Source of the DNA: an uncultured beta proteobacterium
GTDB lineage: Bacteria; Pseudomonadota; Gammaproteobacteria; Burkholderiales; Burkholderiaceae_C
Reading direction: 5' to 3'
NCBI GenBank assembly: GCA_903828665.1
Contig: CAIKMZ010000035.1
Location: 1 to 44,047 of the forward strand
Length of the DNA stretch: 44,047 nt
Part shown: positions 28,978 to 37,718 of the stretch, in pieces
How positions within the stretch are numbered: the stretch's first letter is position 1
How the letters are laid out: each line of letters begins with the position of its first letter
The notes under the pieces: model-generated
Database searches by the model: none
Told to the model about the DNA's origin: nothing
The model's input: only the letters and a program-made list of their open reading frames with translations
Position numbers and translations under genes: made by a program

Positions 28978-29673
28978 ATGAATGACAACGTGCAATCGAT
29001 TGACCGCGGCTACGGCTTCGGCTCATTGGCCGAGCAGCGCAACAAGGTGCTGCGCAATACCTACTGGTTGCTGGCCTTGAGCCTGGTACCCACCGTTCTG
29101 GGCGCCTGGCTGGGCGTGGCCACCGGCATCACCCGCTCGCTGGGCGGCGGCCTGGGCATGATTGTGTTTCTCGGTGGCGCCTTCGGCTTCATGTACGCGA
29201 TCGAAAAGACCAAGAATTCGGCTGCCGGCGTGCCGGTACTGCTGGGTTTCACCTTCTTCATGGGCCTGATGCTCTCGCGCATGATCGCCATGGTGCTGGG
29301 TTTCAAGAACGGTCCTGACCTGATCATGACCGCCTTTGGCGGCACAGCCGGCGTTTTCTTCGTCATGGCCAGCCTGTCGAGCGTGATCAAGCGCGACCTC
29401 TCCGGCATGGCCAAGTGGCTGTTTGTCGGCGCCATCGCCATCATGATCGGCGGCATCATCAACATCTTTGTCGGCTCCACAGCCGGCATGGCGGTGATCT
29501 CGGTCATGGCCATCGGCATCTTCAGCGCCTACATGCTGTTCGACCTCAAGCAGATCGTCGACGGCGGCGAGACCAACTACATCAGCGCCACCCTGGCCCT
29601 GTACCTCGACATCATCAACGTGTTCCAGAGCCTGTTGGCCCTGCTCGGCATCTTCGGCGGCGAACGCGACTGA
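28978..29673 (+). CDS. BAX inhibitor-1 / YccA family inner-membrane protein
   Basis: The 231-residue protein has seven hydrophobic segments after a short N-terminal tail. The TLALYLDIINVFQSLLALLGIFG C-terminus and the MLFDLKQIVDGG loop are the Bax1-I signature. E. coli YccA modulates FtsH proteolysis of membrane proteins and YbhL is a close relative; eukaryotic members leak calcium. The bacterial role of this copy is not determined. AAGGAG is nine bases before the ATG. It is a single-gene unit with a strong terminator. Confidence 0.9.
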   Translation: MNDNVQSIDRGYGFGSLAEQRNKVLRNTYWLLALSLVPTVLGAWLGVATGITRSLGGGLGMIVFLGGAFGFMYAIEKTKNSAAGVPVLLGFTFFMGLMLSRMIAMVLGFKNGPDLIMTAFGGTAGVFFVMASLSSVIKRDLSGMAKWLFVGAIAIMIGGIINIFVGSTAGMAVISVMAIGIFSAYMLFDLKQIVDGGETNYISATLALYLDIINVFQSLLALLGIFGGERD

Positions 29674-29700
29674 GCGGCGCGGCCAGGCCGCTGCCAGAAG

Positions 29701-29729
29701 GAAAGGCCCCACAGGGCCTTTCTTTTTTT
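29701..29729 (+). terminator. Rho-independent terminator of the BAX inhibitor-1 gene
   Basis: GAAAGGCCC/GGGCCTTTC with a CACA loop is followed by seven Ts. It starts 27 bases after the stop and separates this gene from the convergent GGDEF-EAL gene, whose stop is at 29744. Confidence 0.92.
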
Positions 29730-29743
29730 GTTGGCAAGTGCTG

Positions 29744-32038
29744 CTAGGCCAACGCCGCAAGCCGCTCGAACGCCTGAACCGGCAAGGCCTCGCTGAACAG
29801 AAAGCCCTGGTAGTTGTGGCAGCCCAGGCCGGCCAGGAAGTCGCGCTGCGCTTCGGTCTCGACACCCTCGGCGATCACCGTCAGACCCATGCTCTCGGTC
29901 AGCGCCACCACCATTCCGGCAACGGCAGCGTCATCCGGATCGACCAGGATGTCGCGCACGAAGTTCTGGCCGATCTTGAGTTCGTCGAGCGGCAGCCGTT
30001 TCAGGGATGAGAGCGACGAATACCCGGTGCCGAAGTCGTCCAGCGAAAAGCTCACTCCCTGTTCCTTGAGCGTGATCATCTTGCTGATGACGCTTTCGAC
30101 ATCCGCGATCAAGACGCTTTCCGTGAGTTCCAGTCGAAGCCGATTTGAATGGGCGCCGGTGCGCGCGATCACCTCCAGCACCTGTTCCACAAAATCCGCC
30201 TGGTGAAACTGACGCGCGGTCACGTTGACCGCGATCGTCCAGCGTTCAGCACCGGCGCGCAGTGCCCAGCGTACCAACTGGGTGCAGGCCGTTTCCAGAA
30301 CCCACAAACCCAGCGGCAGGATCAGCCCGGTCTTTTCCGCCTTCGCGATGAACTCGCACGGCGCAACCCAGCCACGCACCGGATGTGGCCAGCGCAGCAG
30401 TGCTTCAACGCCCGTGATCTCACCCTTGCCATCGACCTGGGCCTGGTAATAGACCAGGAACTGCTTCTTCAGGATGGCTTCGCGCAGGTCTTCCTCCAGA
30501 ACCACATGCGCGATGTTCTCAATCTGCATCAGGGAGTCGAAGAAGCACAAGGCGTTGCGCCCCGCGTCCTTGGCCTTGTACATCGCCAGGTCGGCCCACT
30601 TGATCACCTCTTCCGCCGAGCTTTCCTGCCCCAGGAACAGCACCACACCCAGGCTCGCGGTGCAGCTGTGGATCAGCTCCTGCGTCGCACTGCCTTCGCC
30701 GGTGCTCAACAGCAAGGCATAGGGCGTGTCGAGCATGCCGCGAATCTTCTCGGCCACCAACCCGGCCTGAACGCGGGCCTGCCCTCGATCCGACGGCAAG
30801 TCGTTGAGCAGCACGACGAACTCGTCGCCGCCAAAACGGGCCACCGAGTCGATCTGGCGAACACAAGCAAGCAGTCGTTGGGCCACTTCGATCAGCAGCA
30901 GGTCGCCCGCCGCATGCCCCCGAGTGTCATTGAGCGACTTGAAGTTGTCCAGGTCCAGGAATATCAAGGCGCCATGATTCCCGCTGCGCTGCCCGGCCTT
31001 CATCGACTGGACCAGGCGATCCTTGAGCAGTTCCCGGTTCGCCAGTCGGGTCAGCGGGTCATAGTAGGCCATGCGTCGCACCAGTTCTTCGGCTTGCGTG
31101 CGCGCGGTGATGTCCTCCATGGCGAGCAGGATGAACTTCTGGCCGATGCTCTGCTGAACAATTTCCCGGGCGTTGAGGATCATCGACTTGTGCCCGACCC
31201 CAGGAAAATCATGCTCCACCAGATAACCGTCGAATACCGATGACGTGGGAATGATTTCTTCAAAAAATACGCGCAACCTCGGTATGTTCCATTGCCCGTC
31301 GCCGAGGTCGTAGATAGACTTGCCAATGGTTTGCACCGGCGCCGTCTCGAAAGTCTTGTAGAAGCTTTGATTCGCCAAGACGATTTCCAGCCGGGAGTTC
31401 AGGACCAGCAGCGGTTCGCGCATGGTTTCAACGATGTTTTCGGCGAACTCCTTCGCGCTCTGAATCTCCATCTGGATCCGCTTGCGCTGGCTGATGTCGC
31501 TCAGCACCATGCGCATCGCGGGCTGGCCCGCATCATCCTGCGCGGCACTGGCGGTCAGCTGGACCCAGACCTGCGTGGCCTCGTCCTTGCCCATCTGCAC
31601 TTCGCAGGTCTGCGGCTCGCCACCCGGTTCGACCCGCTGGTGCATCTGGTGAAAGACCTGCCGGTGCTCATGCCGTATGAAGCGGAACACGGGCTGCTGG
31701 ATGAGGTCGCTGCGCGCCACGCCGAGCAGGTTCGCCGCCGTGAGGTTGGCCGCCAGCAGCAGTTCCCGGTCGCTGACGATGCAGTAACCGACCGGAGCGT
31801 TGTCATAGATGTCGAAGTAGCGTGCGCGCTGGAGGTCGAGCTCGGCCTGCGCACGGCGCACTTCCTCGTTCTGCATTTCCAGCTCGATCTGGTGCACGCG
31901 AAGTTCGTGCAACACTTCTTGTGTCTGCTCAAAGGACAAAACCTTGTCCTCCCCCTCCGTCCTTGAAAGGTGGTGCTGCGCAACGGCCTCGGCGCGCCGG
32001 CGCAGTTCCAGCAGGCTGTGCGATCCGCTGCTGGTCAC
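29744..32038 (-). CDS. PAS-PAS-GGDEF-EAL cyclic-di-GMP signalling protein (soluble)
   Basis: The 764-residue protein has no membrane segment. It opens with a helix of heptad type (ELRVHQIELEMQNEEVRRAQAEL) leading into PAS domain 1 (NAPVGYCIVSDRELLLAANLTAANLLG), then PAS 2 (about 200-320), GGDEF with FGGDEF intact at 403-407, and EAL with EALLRW at 545. All usual EAL catalytic positions can be seen: VNVTARQF, ELTES, DDFGTGYSS, LKI, AEGVE and YQG. One deviation is LKIGQNF where most have LKIDxxF. It may make or break c-di-GMP. GTG at 32038 is chosen because GGGGAA lies six to seven bases upstream; the frame stays open upstream into the small gene. Confidence 0.88.
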   Translation of the reverse strand: MTSSGSHSLLELRRRAEAVAQHHLSRTEGEDKVLSFEQTQEVLHELRVHQIELEMQNEEVRRAQAELDLQRARYFDIYDNAPVGYCIVSDRELLLAANLTAANLLGVARSDLIQQPVFRFIRHEHRQVFHQMHQRVEPGGEPQTCEVQMGKDEATQVWVQLTASAAQDDAGQPAMRMVLSDISQRKRIQMEIQSAKEFAENIVETMREPLLVLNSRLEIVLANQSFYKTFETAPVQTIGKSIYDLGDGQWNIPRLRVFFEEIIPTSSVFDGYLVEHDFPGVGHKSMILNAREIVQQSIGQKFILLAMEDITARTQAEELVRRMAYYDPLTRLANRELLKDRLVQSMKAGQRSGNHGALIFLDLDNFKSLNDTRGHAAGDLLLIEVAQRLLACVRQIDSVARFGGDEFVVLLNDLPSDRGQARVQAGLVAEKIRGMLDTPYALLLSTGEGSATQELIHSCTASLGVVLFLGQESSAEEVIKWADLAMYKAKDAGRNALCFFDSLMQIENIAHVVLEEDLREAILKKQFLVYYQAQVDGKGEITGVEALLRWPHPVRGWVAPCEFIAKAEKTGLILPLGLWVLETACTQLVRWALRAGAERWTIAVNVTARQFHQADFVEQVLEVIARTGAHSNRLRLELTESVLIADVESVISKMITLKEQGVSFSLDDFGTGYSSLSSLKRLPLDELKIGQNFVRDILVDPDDAAVAGMVVALTESMGLTVIAEGVETEAQRDFLAGLGCHNYQGFLFSEALPVQAFERLAALA

Positions 32039-32114
32039 GCGATTTCCCCGCTGAACCCCTTGGCAGCAGAACCCGTCCGGCTTGCGGTCACAGCGGGACA
32101 CGGCCCCGCTGTCG

Positions 32115-32366
32115 TCATGGCGCGGCGGGGGTTTGGCCGACGTCCGTCGGGGACGCCTGCCGCGACTCCAGCATCGCGTAACCGATGTGCTCATCGGCCA
32201 GCTTGGACTGGCTGGACGCCGCGCGGAGGTCCCCGCCATCAATGTGCAGGGCCGCTTCCATATGGCAGCGCGAGGCCAGTTCGCAATGCTGAGCCGCTTT
32301 CAAGTGGTAGTCGTGGGCCTGCTTTCTGGCAAGCAAGTCCACCGCCGGGCGAAAGTTCCGTGTCAT
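32115..32366 (-). CDS. Small His/Ala-rich helical protein, function unknown
   Basis: The 83-residue product begins MTRNFRPAVDLLARKQAHDYH and has spaced repeats of the kind LKAAQHCELASRCHMEAALH and IDGGDLRAASSQSKLADEHIGYA. This regular H..AA..H pattern predicts two or three amphipathic helices and recalls a group of small Burkholderiales proteins of unknown role. No signal peptide is present. The ribosome site is weak. The stop is 76 bases before the GGDEF-EAL start on the same strand, so the two are probably transcribed together. Antisense and alternative frames in this stretch look less protein-like. Confidence 0.55.
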   Translation of the reverse strand: MTRNFRPAVDLLARKQAHDYHLKAAQHCELASRCHMEAALHIDGGDLRAASSQSKLADEHIGYAMLESRQASPTDVGQTPAAP

Positions 32367-32815
32367 AGTTTTTCTCGCGTTGGTATGCGGCTGTTCAATC
32401 GGCATGGCCTTACCGACTGCGGTGCATCGCATGGGAAAGAGACGCTGCCTGGGCACAGCGCCGAACAACCCTCGTGTGGCTCCACGGGCCATGTCCCAGC
32501 TTGGGTATCCAATTGCATGGTGCGCTGCTCATGAGGTCCAAAGGGCTCCACTGTGTGGCCGCGATCGCCGGAGGTCTGTGCGTTGGCACGCATTGGCGGC
32601 GAATTGCCGCGCTTTGAGAGAGTGCGCTTTGAATCCTGACGCAAGCCATCCGGACCAAAGCCCTCAGGGTCGGCGTCCGGGCCCTTGTTGGCCTGCGGCT
32701 GAAAATAAAAATTGGCATCGGCTCGAACTGCGCTTATCCTCAAGTCCTGATTGCATCCCGTTCACCGGGCGGCAGTCTTCCCCCGAGACGTCTTGATTCA
32801 AAGGAGAAAGCGGAC
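32367..32815. other. 449-bp divergent intergenic region
   Basis: This gap separates the small gene and GGDEF-EAL gene (minus) from the hybrid kinase gene (plus). Open frames here on the minus strand have unlikely composition and no family features. The right part is locally AT-rich (GAAAATAAAAATT around 32701-32713) and holds a candidate kinase promoter. I see no tRNA, repeat array or strong terminator in it. Confidence 0.6.
32712..32740 (+). promoter_or_regulatory. Candidate sigma-70 promoter of the hybrid histidine kinase operon
   Basis: TTGGCA (32712-32717), a 17-base spacer and TATCCT (32735-32740) match five and four of six consensus bases. An AT-rich stretch precedes the -35. The predicted start of the transcript would leave a leader of about 70 bases before the TTG start. 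Confidence 0.45.
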
Positions 32816-34585
32816 TTGAGCGACTCCTTTTCGACCGACCCAAACGCGCAGCACCCGCAACCGCAGGCGCCTCTGATTGACCGCCCGGCGCCGGTCAGCG
32901 CGGCTTCCTTTGCGCCGCGGTCAACCGAGCAATTGCTGCATGACCTCCAGGTGCATCAGCTCGAACTGGAATTGCAGAACGAGGAGTTGCGCAACACCCA
33001 GTACGCGCTCGACGCCGAGCGTGCGCGCTACTTCGACCTTTATGACCTGGCGCCGGTCGGCTACTGCACGCTGAGCGAACAGGGCCTGCTGCTGGAGGCC
33101 AACCTGACCGCGGCCACCTTGCTCGGCCTGGCGCGCGGCGCGCTGATCCACCAGCCCTTCAGCCGCTTCGTGCTGAAAGCGGACCAGGACATCTACTACC
33201 TGTATCACAAGCAGTTGCTGGCGTCCGGGCAGACGCAGTCCTGCGAGTTGCGGATGCGCACGCATGAGGGCACCAGCTTCTGGGCGCATCTGGAGGCGAC
33301 CATTGCGCGCAACGCCGAGGGCGCGGCGCTGCATCGCATGGTGCTGACCGACATCACCGATCGCAAGCGCCTGGACCAGACCCTGCAGGAACGAAACATC
33401 GAGCTCGACATCGCAAGAAAGGCGGCCGAGACGGCGAATCACGCGAAATCGGACTTCCTCTCCAGCATGAGCCACGAGTTGCGCTCACCCCTCAATTCGA
33501 TCCTCGGCTTTGCCCAGTTGCTTGAATCCGGCTCCCCGGCGCCAACCGTCGCCCAGAAGGCCAGGATCGACCATATCCTCCACGCCGGCTGGTATCTGCT
33601 GGAGTTGATCAATGAGATCCTCGACCTGGCGCTGATCGAAGCGGGCAAGCTGTCGTACTCCCTTGAAGCGCTGCCCTTGTCCGAGATCCTCTCCGAATGC
33701 CAGAGCATGAGTCAGGCACTGGCCGAACAAAGCGGCGTTCAGGTCAGCATTGCCGCGTTCGATGCGCCCTGCTACGTGAGCGCGGACCGGACGCGACTGA
33801 CGCAGCTGATCATCAATCTGCTGTCCAACGCCATCAAGTACAACCGCGCCAACGGAACGGTCACGGTCAGCGCGCAACGCCCGGCAAGCGGCCGCGTGCG
33901 CATCAGCGTGCGCGATACCGGCCAGGGTTTGTCCGAGGCCAAGCTGGCGCAATTGTTCCAGCCCTTCAACCGGCTCGGCCAGGAAAGCAGCGGCATTACC
34001 GGGACCGGCATCGGCCTGGTGGTGTGCAAGCGCCTGATCGAGATGATGGGTGGTGCCATCGGCGTGGAAAGCACGCTCGGCGTCGGCAGCGTGTTCTGGA
34101 TCGAACTCAACACGACCGCGCCGCCCGGCTTCAGCGCCGGCAGCGCCGCAAGGATGCCGGCGCCGGCACTGGCGCCGTCCGAGCCCGTGGCGCGCCAGCG
34201 CACCGTGCTCTATGTGGAAGACAACGAGGCCAACATGGAACTGGTCGCGCAGCTTGTTGCGCCGAGAACTGATCTGCGGCTGCTTCGCGCCTATGACGCG
34301 GTGCAGGGCATCGCGCTGGCCAACAGCGAGTCGCCCGATGTGATCCTGCTCGACATCCACCTGCCTGGCATGAACGGCCTGCAGGCGCTGCGGGTCCTGC
34401 AGCTCAACCCGGCCACGCGGCAGATACCGGTGCTGGCCCTGAGCGCCAACGCCATGCCGAGCGATATCGAAAAAGGCCTGGCCGCAGGCTTTCTGCGCTA
34501 CCTGACCAAGCCGATCCTGAACAAGGAGTTGATGCAGGCGCTGGACCACGCACTGGAACTGGTGCAGCCGCGTGCAAACGATTGA
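32816..34585 (+). CDS. PAS hybrid histidine kinase with C-terminal receiver (TTG start)
   Basis: The 589-residue cytoplasmic protein has a disordered Pro/Gln-rich start, a heptad helix (LQVHQLELELQNEELRNTQ), a PAS domain with LAPVGYCTLSEQGLLLEANLTA, a HisKA domain with MSHELRSPLNS (phospho-acceptor His220), and an HATPase domain (NLLSNAIKYN, DTGQGLSEAKL, GTGIGLVVCKRL). It ends in a receiver domain with LYVEDNEANMEL and the phospho-acceptor Asp513 in LLDIHLPGMNG. The TTG is fixed by AAGGAG nine bases upstream. No DNA-binding output is present, so the phosphate must pass to another protein or control the receiver itself. The next gene starts three bases after its stop. Confidence 0.92.
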   Translation: MSDSFSTDPNAQHPQPQAPLIDRPAPVSAASFAPRSTEQLLHDLQVHQLELELQNEELRNTQYALDAERARYFDLYDLAPVGYCTLSEQGLLLEANLTAATLLGLARGALIHQPFSRFVLKADQDIYYLYHKQLLASGQTQSCELRMRTHEGTSFWAHLEATIARNAEGAALHRMVLTDITDRKRLDQTLQERNIELDIARKAAETANHAKSDFLSSMSHELRSPLNSILGFAQLLESGSPAPTVAQKARIDHILHAGWYLLELINEILDLALIEAGKLSYSLEALPLSEILSECQSMSQALAEQSGVQVSIAAFDAPCYVSADRTRLTQLIINLLSNAIKYNRANGTVTVSAQRPASGRVRISVRDTGQGLSEAKLAQLFQPFNRLGQESSGITGTGIGLVVCKRLIEMMGGAIGVESTLGVGSVFWIELNTTAPPGFSAGSAARMPAPALAPSEPVARQRTVLYVEDNEANMELVAQLVAPRTDLRLLRAYDAVQGIALANSESPDVILLDIHLPGMNGLQALRVLQLNPATRQIPVLALSANAMPSDIEKGLAAGFLRYLTKPILNKELMQALDHALELVQPRAND

Positions 34586-34588
34586 ATC

Positions 34589-35866
34589 ATGGCTGACACA
34601 AGGCCTGTGCCGCCGCATCCGCAAGACTCGTGGCTCAAGAAGCTCGGGCCGGGCCTGATCACGGGCGCGGCCGACGACGATCCGAGCGGAATTGCCACCT
34701 ACTCGCAAGCCGGCGCCCAGTTCGGCTTCAACATGCTGTGGACAGTCCTGTTCACCTACCCTCTGATGGTCGGCATCCAGATCGTCAGCGCCCGCATCGG
34801 GCGCGTCAGCGGGCACGGACTGGCCACCAACATCCGGCGCCATTACCCGGCCTGGCTGCTGTACGCCGTGGTCGGCCTGCTGCTGATCGCCAACACGATC
34901 AACATCGCGGCCGACGTCGCCGCCATGGGCGAGGCCCTCACACTGATCGTCGGCGGCCCGGCGCAGGTCTACGCCGTGGCCTTCGGCGTGGTCTCGCTGC
35001 TGCTGCAGGTGTTCATTCCGTACCGACGCTATGTGCGCATCCTCAAATGGCTGACGCTGGCGCTGCTGGCCTACATGGCCACGGCCTTCGTCATCCACAT
35101 CCCCTGGTCGCAGGTGCTGATCAGCGCGCTGCGGCCGCAGCTGTCTTGGAAGCCCGAATACGTCACGACGGTGGTGGCGGTGTTCGGCACGACGATCAGC
35201 CCCTACCTCTTTTTCTGGCAGGCCTCGCAGGAAGTCGAGGACCAGCTGGCCGACCCGCACGCGCGGCCCCTGCTCAAGGCGCCGCAGCAGGCCGGGAGCA
35301 ACCTGCGCCGCATCCGGATCGACACCTGGGTCGGCATGGGCTTTTCCAATCTGGTCGCCTTCTTCATCATCCTGACGACCGCCGTCACGCTCAACCGGCA
35401 CGGCATCACCGACATCCAGACCTCGGCGCAGGCGGCCACGGCGCTGCGCCCGCTGGCCGGCGAGTTCGCCTTCATGCTGTTCAGCGCCGGCATCATCGGC
35501 ACCGGCCTGCTCGCCATTCCCGTGCTGGCCGGCTCCTCCGCCTATGCGATGGCCGGCGCCTTCAAGTGGAAGAACAGCCTGGAGCGAAAGCCCAAGAACG
35601 CCAAGCAGTTCTACGCCATCATCGCTGTCTCGACCCTCATCGGCATTGCGCTGGGCTTCACGGCCATCGATCCGATCAAGGCGCTGTACTGGAGCGCCGT
35701 GATCAACGGCGTCATCTCGGTGCCGATCATGGTCGTGATGATGCTGATGGCGGCGCGCGCCGACGTCATGGGCCCATTCGTCATTTCACGCGCGCTCAAG
35801 ATCGTGGGCTGGCTGGCGACCCTGATGATGCTGGCCGCGGTGCTGGCCATGCTGGCGAGTTTCTGA
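34589..35866 (+). CDS. NRAMP-like divalent metal transporter with altered metal-site motifs
   Basis: The 425-residue protein has eleven or so membrane segments in the NRAMP/LeuT pattern. In the first segment the usual DPGN is DDDPSGIATYSQ (Asp31, Ser33, Gly34). In the sixth, where manganese transporters have a MPH motif, it has TTISPYLFFWQ (201-211), so the metal-binding methionine is missing. Known NRAMP relatives lacking that methionine have changed ion preference, including magnesium; the ion here is not known. It begins three bases after the kinase stop without a space for its own promoter, so it is translated from the kinase transcript. Confidence 0.85.
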   Translation: MADTRPVPPHPQDSWLKKLGPGLITGAADDDPSGIATYSQAGAQFGFNMLWTVLFTYPLMVGIQIVSARIGRVSGHGLATNIRRHYPAWLLYAVVGLLLIANTINIAADVAAMGEALTLIVGGPAQVYAVAFGVVSLLLQVFIPYRRYVRILKWLTLALLAYMATAFVIHIPWSQVLISALRPQLSWKPEYVTTVVAVFGTTISPYLFFWQASQEVEDQLADPHARPLLKAPQQAGSNLRRIRIDTWVGMGFSNLVAFFIILTTAVTLNRHGITDIQTSAQAATALRPLAGEFAFMLFSAGIIGTGLLAIPVLAGSSAYAMAGAFKWKNSLERKPKNAKQFYAIIAVSTLIGIALGFTAIDPIKALYWSAVINGVISVPIMVVMMLMAARADVMGPFVISRALKIVGWLATLMMLAAVLAMLASF

Positions 35867-35967
35867 GCCGGCGCTGTGCCGCTTGGCCCAGCCATGTTCG
35901 GTAGAGTACAGACCTGGCCGCAGGCAATTCCTAGAGTTGTCGAATCTCCGGAAGAAGGACAGCCAAT

Positions 35968-36732
35968 ATGATCAACACCACCACGCGCACGGCGGCGAAC
36001 GGCCGTATTCCGCCCCGAAGACCGTTCTTCGCCAGAGGCATGGGACGTCACGCCGAGCGGCACAACAGCGACCGCATCGGTTGGTTGCGCGCGGCCGTGC
36101 TTGGCGCCAACGACGGCATCGTGTCGACCGCCAGCCTGGTGCTTGGCGTGGCCGCAGCGGGCACGGAGCACCGTTTGATCCTGCTGACAAGTGTCTCGGG
36201 CCTGATCGCCGGCGCCATGTCGATGGCCGCGGGCGAGTTCGTCTCCGTCCATTCGCAGAAAGACACCGAAAATGCCGACCTCGCGTGGGAGCGCGCCGAG
36301 CTCAAGAAGGACCCCGAGGGCGAACAACGCGAGCTTGCGGGAATCTACGTCGCCCGGGGTCTGGACCCGTCACTGGCCGATCAGGTGGCCGTCAAATTGA
36401 TGGCCCATGACGCGCTCGGGGCGCACGCGCGCGACGAGCTCGGGCTGTCCGAGACGACCGCTGCGCGTCCGACCCAGGCAGCACTGGTGTCGGCGGCGAG
36501 TTTCTCGGTCGGCGCGCTGTTGCCAATTGCCGTTGTCAGCCTGGCAGCGCCAGCGCATTTGATTTTCTGGGTGTCGGCGTCGGCACTGGTATTTCTGGCC
36601 GGCCTGGGTGCGCTCTCTGCGCGGGCTGGCGCAGCGCCGGTGTGGCGCGGCACTTGGCGCGTCGCCTTCTGGGGCGCCGTGGCGATGGCGGTCACTGCAG
36701 GCGCTGGCGCCCTGTTCGGCGCGGTGGCCTGA
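35968..36732 (+). CDS. VIT1/CCC1 family Fe2+/Mn2+ transporter
   Basis: The 254-residue membrane protein has a soluble N-terminal tail (about 38 residues), then helix 1 with RAAVLGANDGIVSTASLVLGVAAAG, helix 2 with SGLIAGAMSMAAGEFVSVHSQ, a charged cytoplasmic metal-binding helix hairpin (about 95-165, rich in Glu and Asp), and three more helices. This is the classical CCC1/VIT order. Eukaryotic members store iron or manganese in vacuoles; bacterial ones likely export or move these ions. AAGGA lies nine bases before the ATG. It follows the NRAMP-like gene by 101 bases on the same strand and is plausibly in the same unit. Confidence 0.9.
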   Translation: MINTTTRTAANGRIPPRRPFFARGMGRHAERHNSDRIGWLRAAVLGANDGIVSTASLVLGVAAAGTEHRLILLTSVSGLIAGAMSMAAGEFVSVHSQKDTENADLAWERAELKKDPEGEQRELAGIYVARGLDPSLADQVAVKLMAHDALGAHARDELGLSETTAARPTQAALVSAASFSVGALLPIAVVSLAAPAHLIFWVSASALVFLAGLGALSARAGAAPVWRGTWRVAFWGAVAMAVTAGAGALFGAVA

Positions 36733-36771
36733 ACGGCGTCACGAAAATCCCGCACAGCGCCGGCCCGGCGT

Positions 36772-37521
36772 TCAGCGAGCCAGATAGCCGCCGTCGATCG
36801 GGTAGAACGACCCTGTGGCGAACGATGCGCGGTCGCATGCAAGCCAAGTGATCAGTTCGGCAACTTCTTCGGGACGGCCCAGGCGACCCAGGGCATGCGC
36901 GGCGATGAGTGCCGCATTGACGGCAGGATCGGCTTCCAGGTTGTGCACCATGGGTGTGTGGATGAAGCCGGGGCCGACGGCATTGATCCGGATGCCGTGC
37001 GCGCCGTACTCCCAGGCCGCCGTCTGGGTCAAACCGATGACGCCGTGCTTGGCCGCTGAATACGCCGGTGAGCGCGGGCCGCCGACCGAACCCAGCACCG
37101 ACGCCAGGTTGATGATGGAGCCGCCGCCTGTGGCCAGCATCGCCTTGATCTGCGCCTGCATGCCGAAGAACACGCCGCTCAGGTTGATGTTGAGCACTTG
37201 CGCCCAGCCATCAACCGGATAGTCTGCGGTCGGCGCCACCGGGCCGCCAATGCCGGCGTTGTTGCAGGCGACGTCGAGGCGGCCATAGTGTTTGATCGTG
37301 GCCGCAACCAGATCCATGCAGGCTTGCGCGTCGCCCACATTGGTCTTGACAAAGAAGGCGTCACCACCCTGGGCGCGGACCATGGCGGCCGTTTCCTCGC
37401 CTTGTTCGGTCTGAACGTCGGAGACTACGACCTTGGCGCCTTCGCGGGCGAACGCCAGCGCAGTCGCGCGGCCGATGCCGGAAGACGCACCGGTGACCAG
37501 CGCAATTTTGTTTTTGAGCAT
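36772..37521 (-). CDS. Short-chain dehydrogenase/reductase (classical SDR)
   Basis: The 249-residue enzyme has the cofactor motif TGASSGIG at 10-17, NNAG at 87-90, and the catalytic set Ser141, Tyr154 and Lys158 (YSAAK), with the usual length. An Asp at 35 (VSDVQ), after the second strand, points to NAD rather than NADP. The substrate is unknown. The ATG at 37521 has AAGGAA five bases upstream; another ATG six codons earlier lacks one. It converges on the VIT gene and has no operon partner. Confidence 0.9.
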   Translation of the reverse strand: MLKNKIALVTGASSGIGRATALAFAREGAKVVVSDVQTEQGEETAAMVRAQGGDAFFVKTNVGDAQACMDLVAATIKHYGRLDVACNNAGIGGPVAPTADYPVDGWAQVLNINLSGVFFGMQAQIKAMLATGGGSIINLASVLGSVGGPRSPAYSAAKHGVIGLTQTAAWEYGAHGIRINAVGPGFIHTPMVHNLEADPAVNAALIAAHALGRLGRPEEVAELITWLACDRASFATGSFYPIDGGYLAR

Positions 37522-37692
37522 GAGGATTCCTTGATGCAAGACGATTGGTGCCCCGATTCACCCGTGGACCAGATGGTCATCGAGGGAAAGGTGCCTGACA
37601 CCGCCCATCATGGGTTCGCGCGCGCGCCTAGTCTGTTCGCTGCCACACCGAGAAGGATGATGGCCCGATCATCGCCAACCCTGCCCCGCCAT

Positions 37693-37705
37693 CCGCCTTC
37701 GGCGG
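37693..37705. terminator. Hairpin after the membrane GGDEF-EAL gene
   Basis: CCGCC-TTC-GGCGG forms a small stem 14 bases after the minus-strand stop at 37719. No T-run follows on that strand, so it is only a possible transcript end. Confidence 0.35.
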
Positions 37706-37718
37706 CGCAAGCCCGGCG

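Noticed and set aside
29744..32038. The idea that the EAL domain of the soluble protein is degenerate
   Set aside because: Only the LKID aspartate differs; the EAL glutamate, the asparagine, the DD pair, the lysine and the later Glu and Gln are all present.
32363..32743. A 126-codon frame in the gap between the two sensor genes
   Set aside because: Composition is not protein-like, there is no ribosome site, and it would cover the likely kinase promoter.
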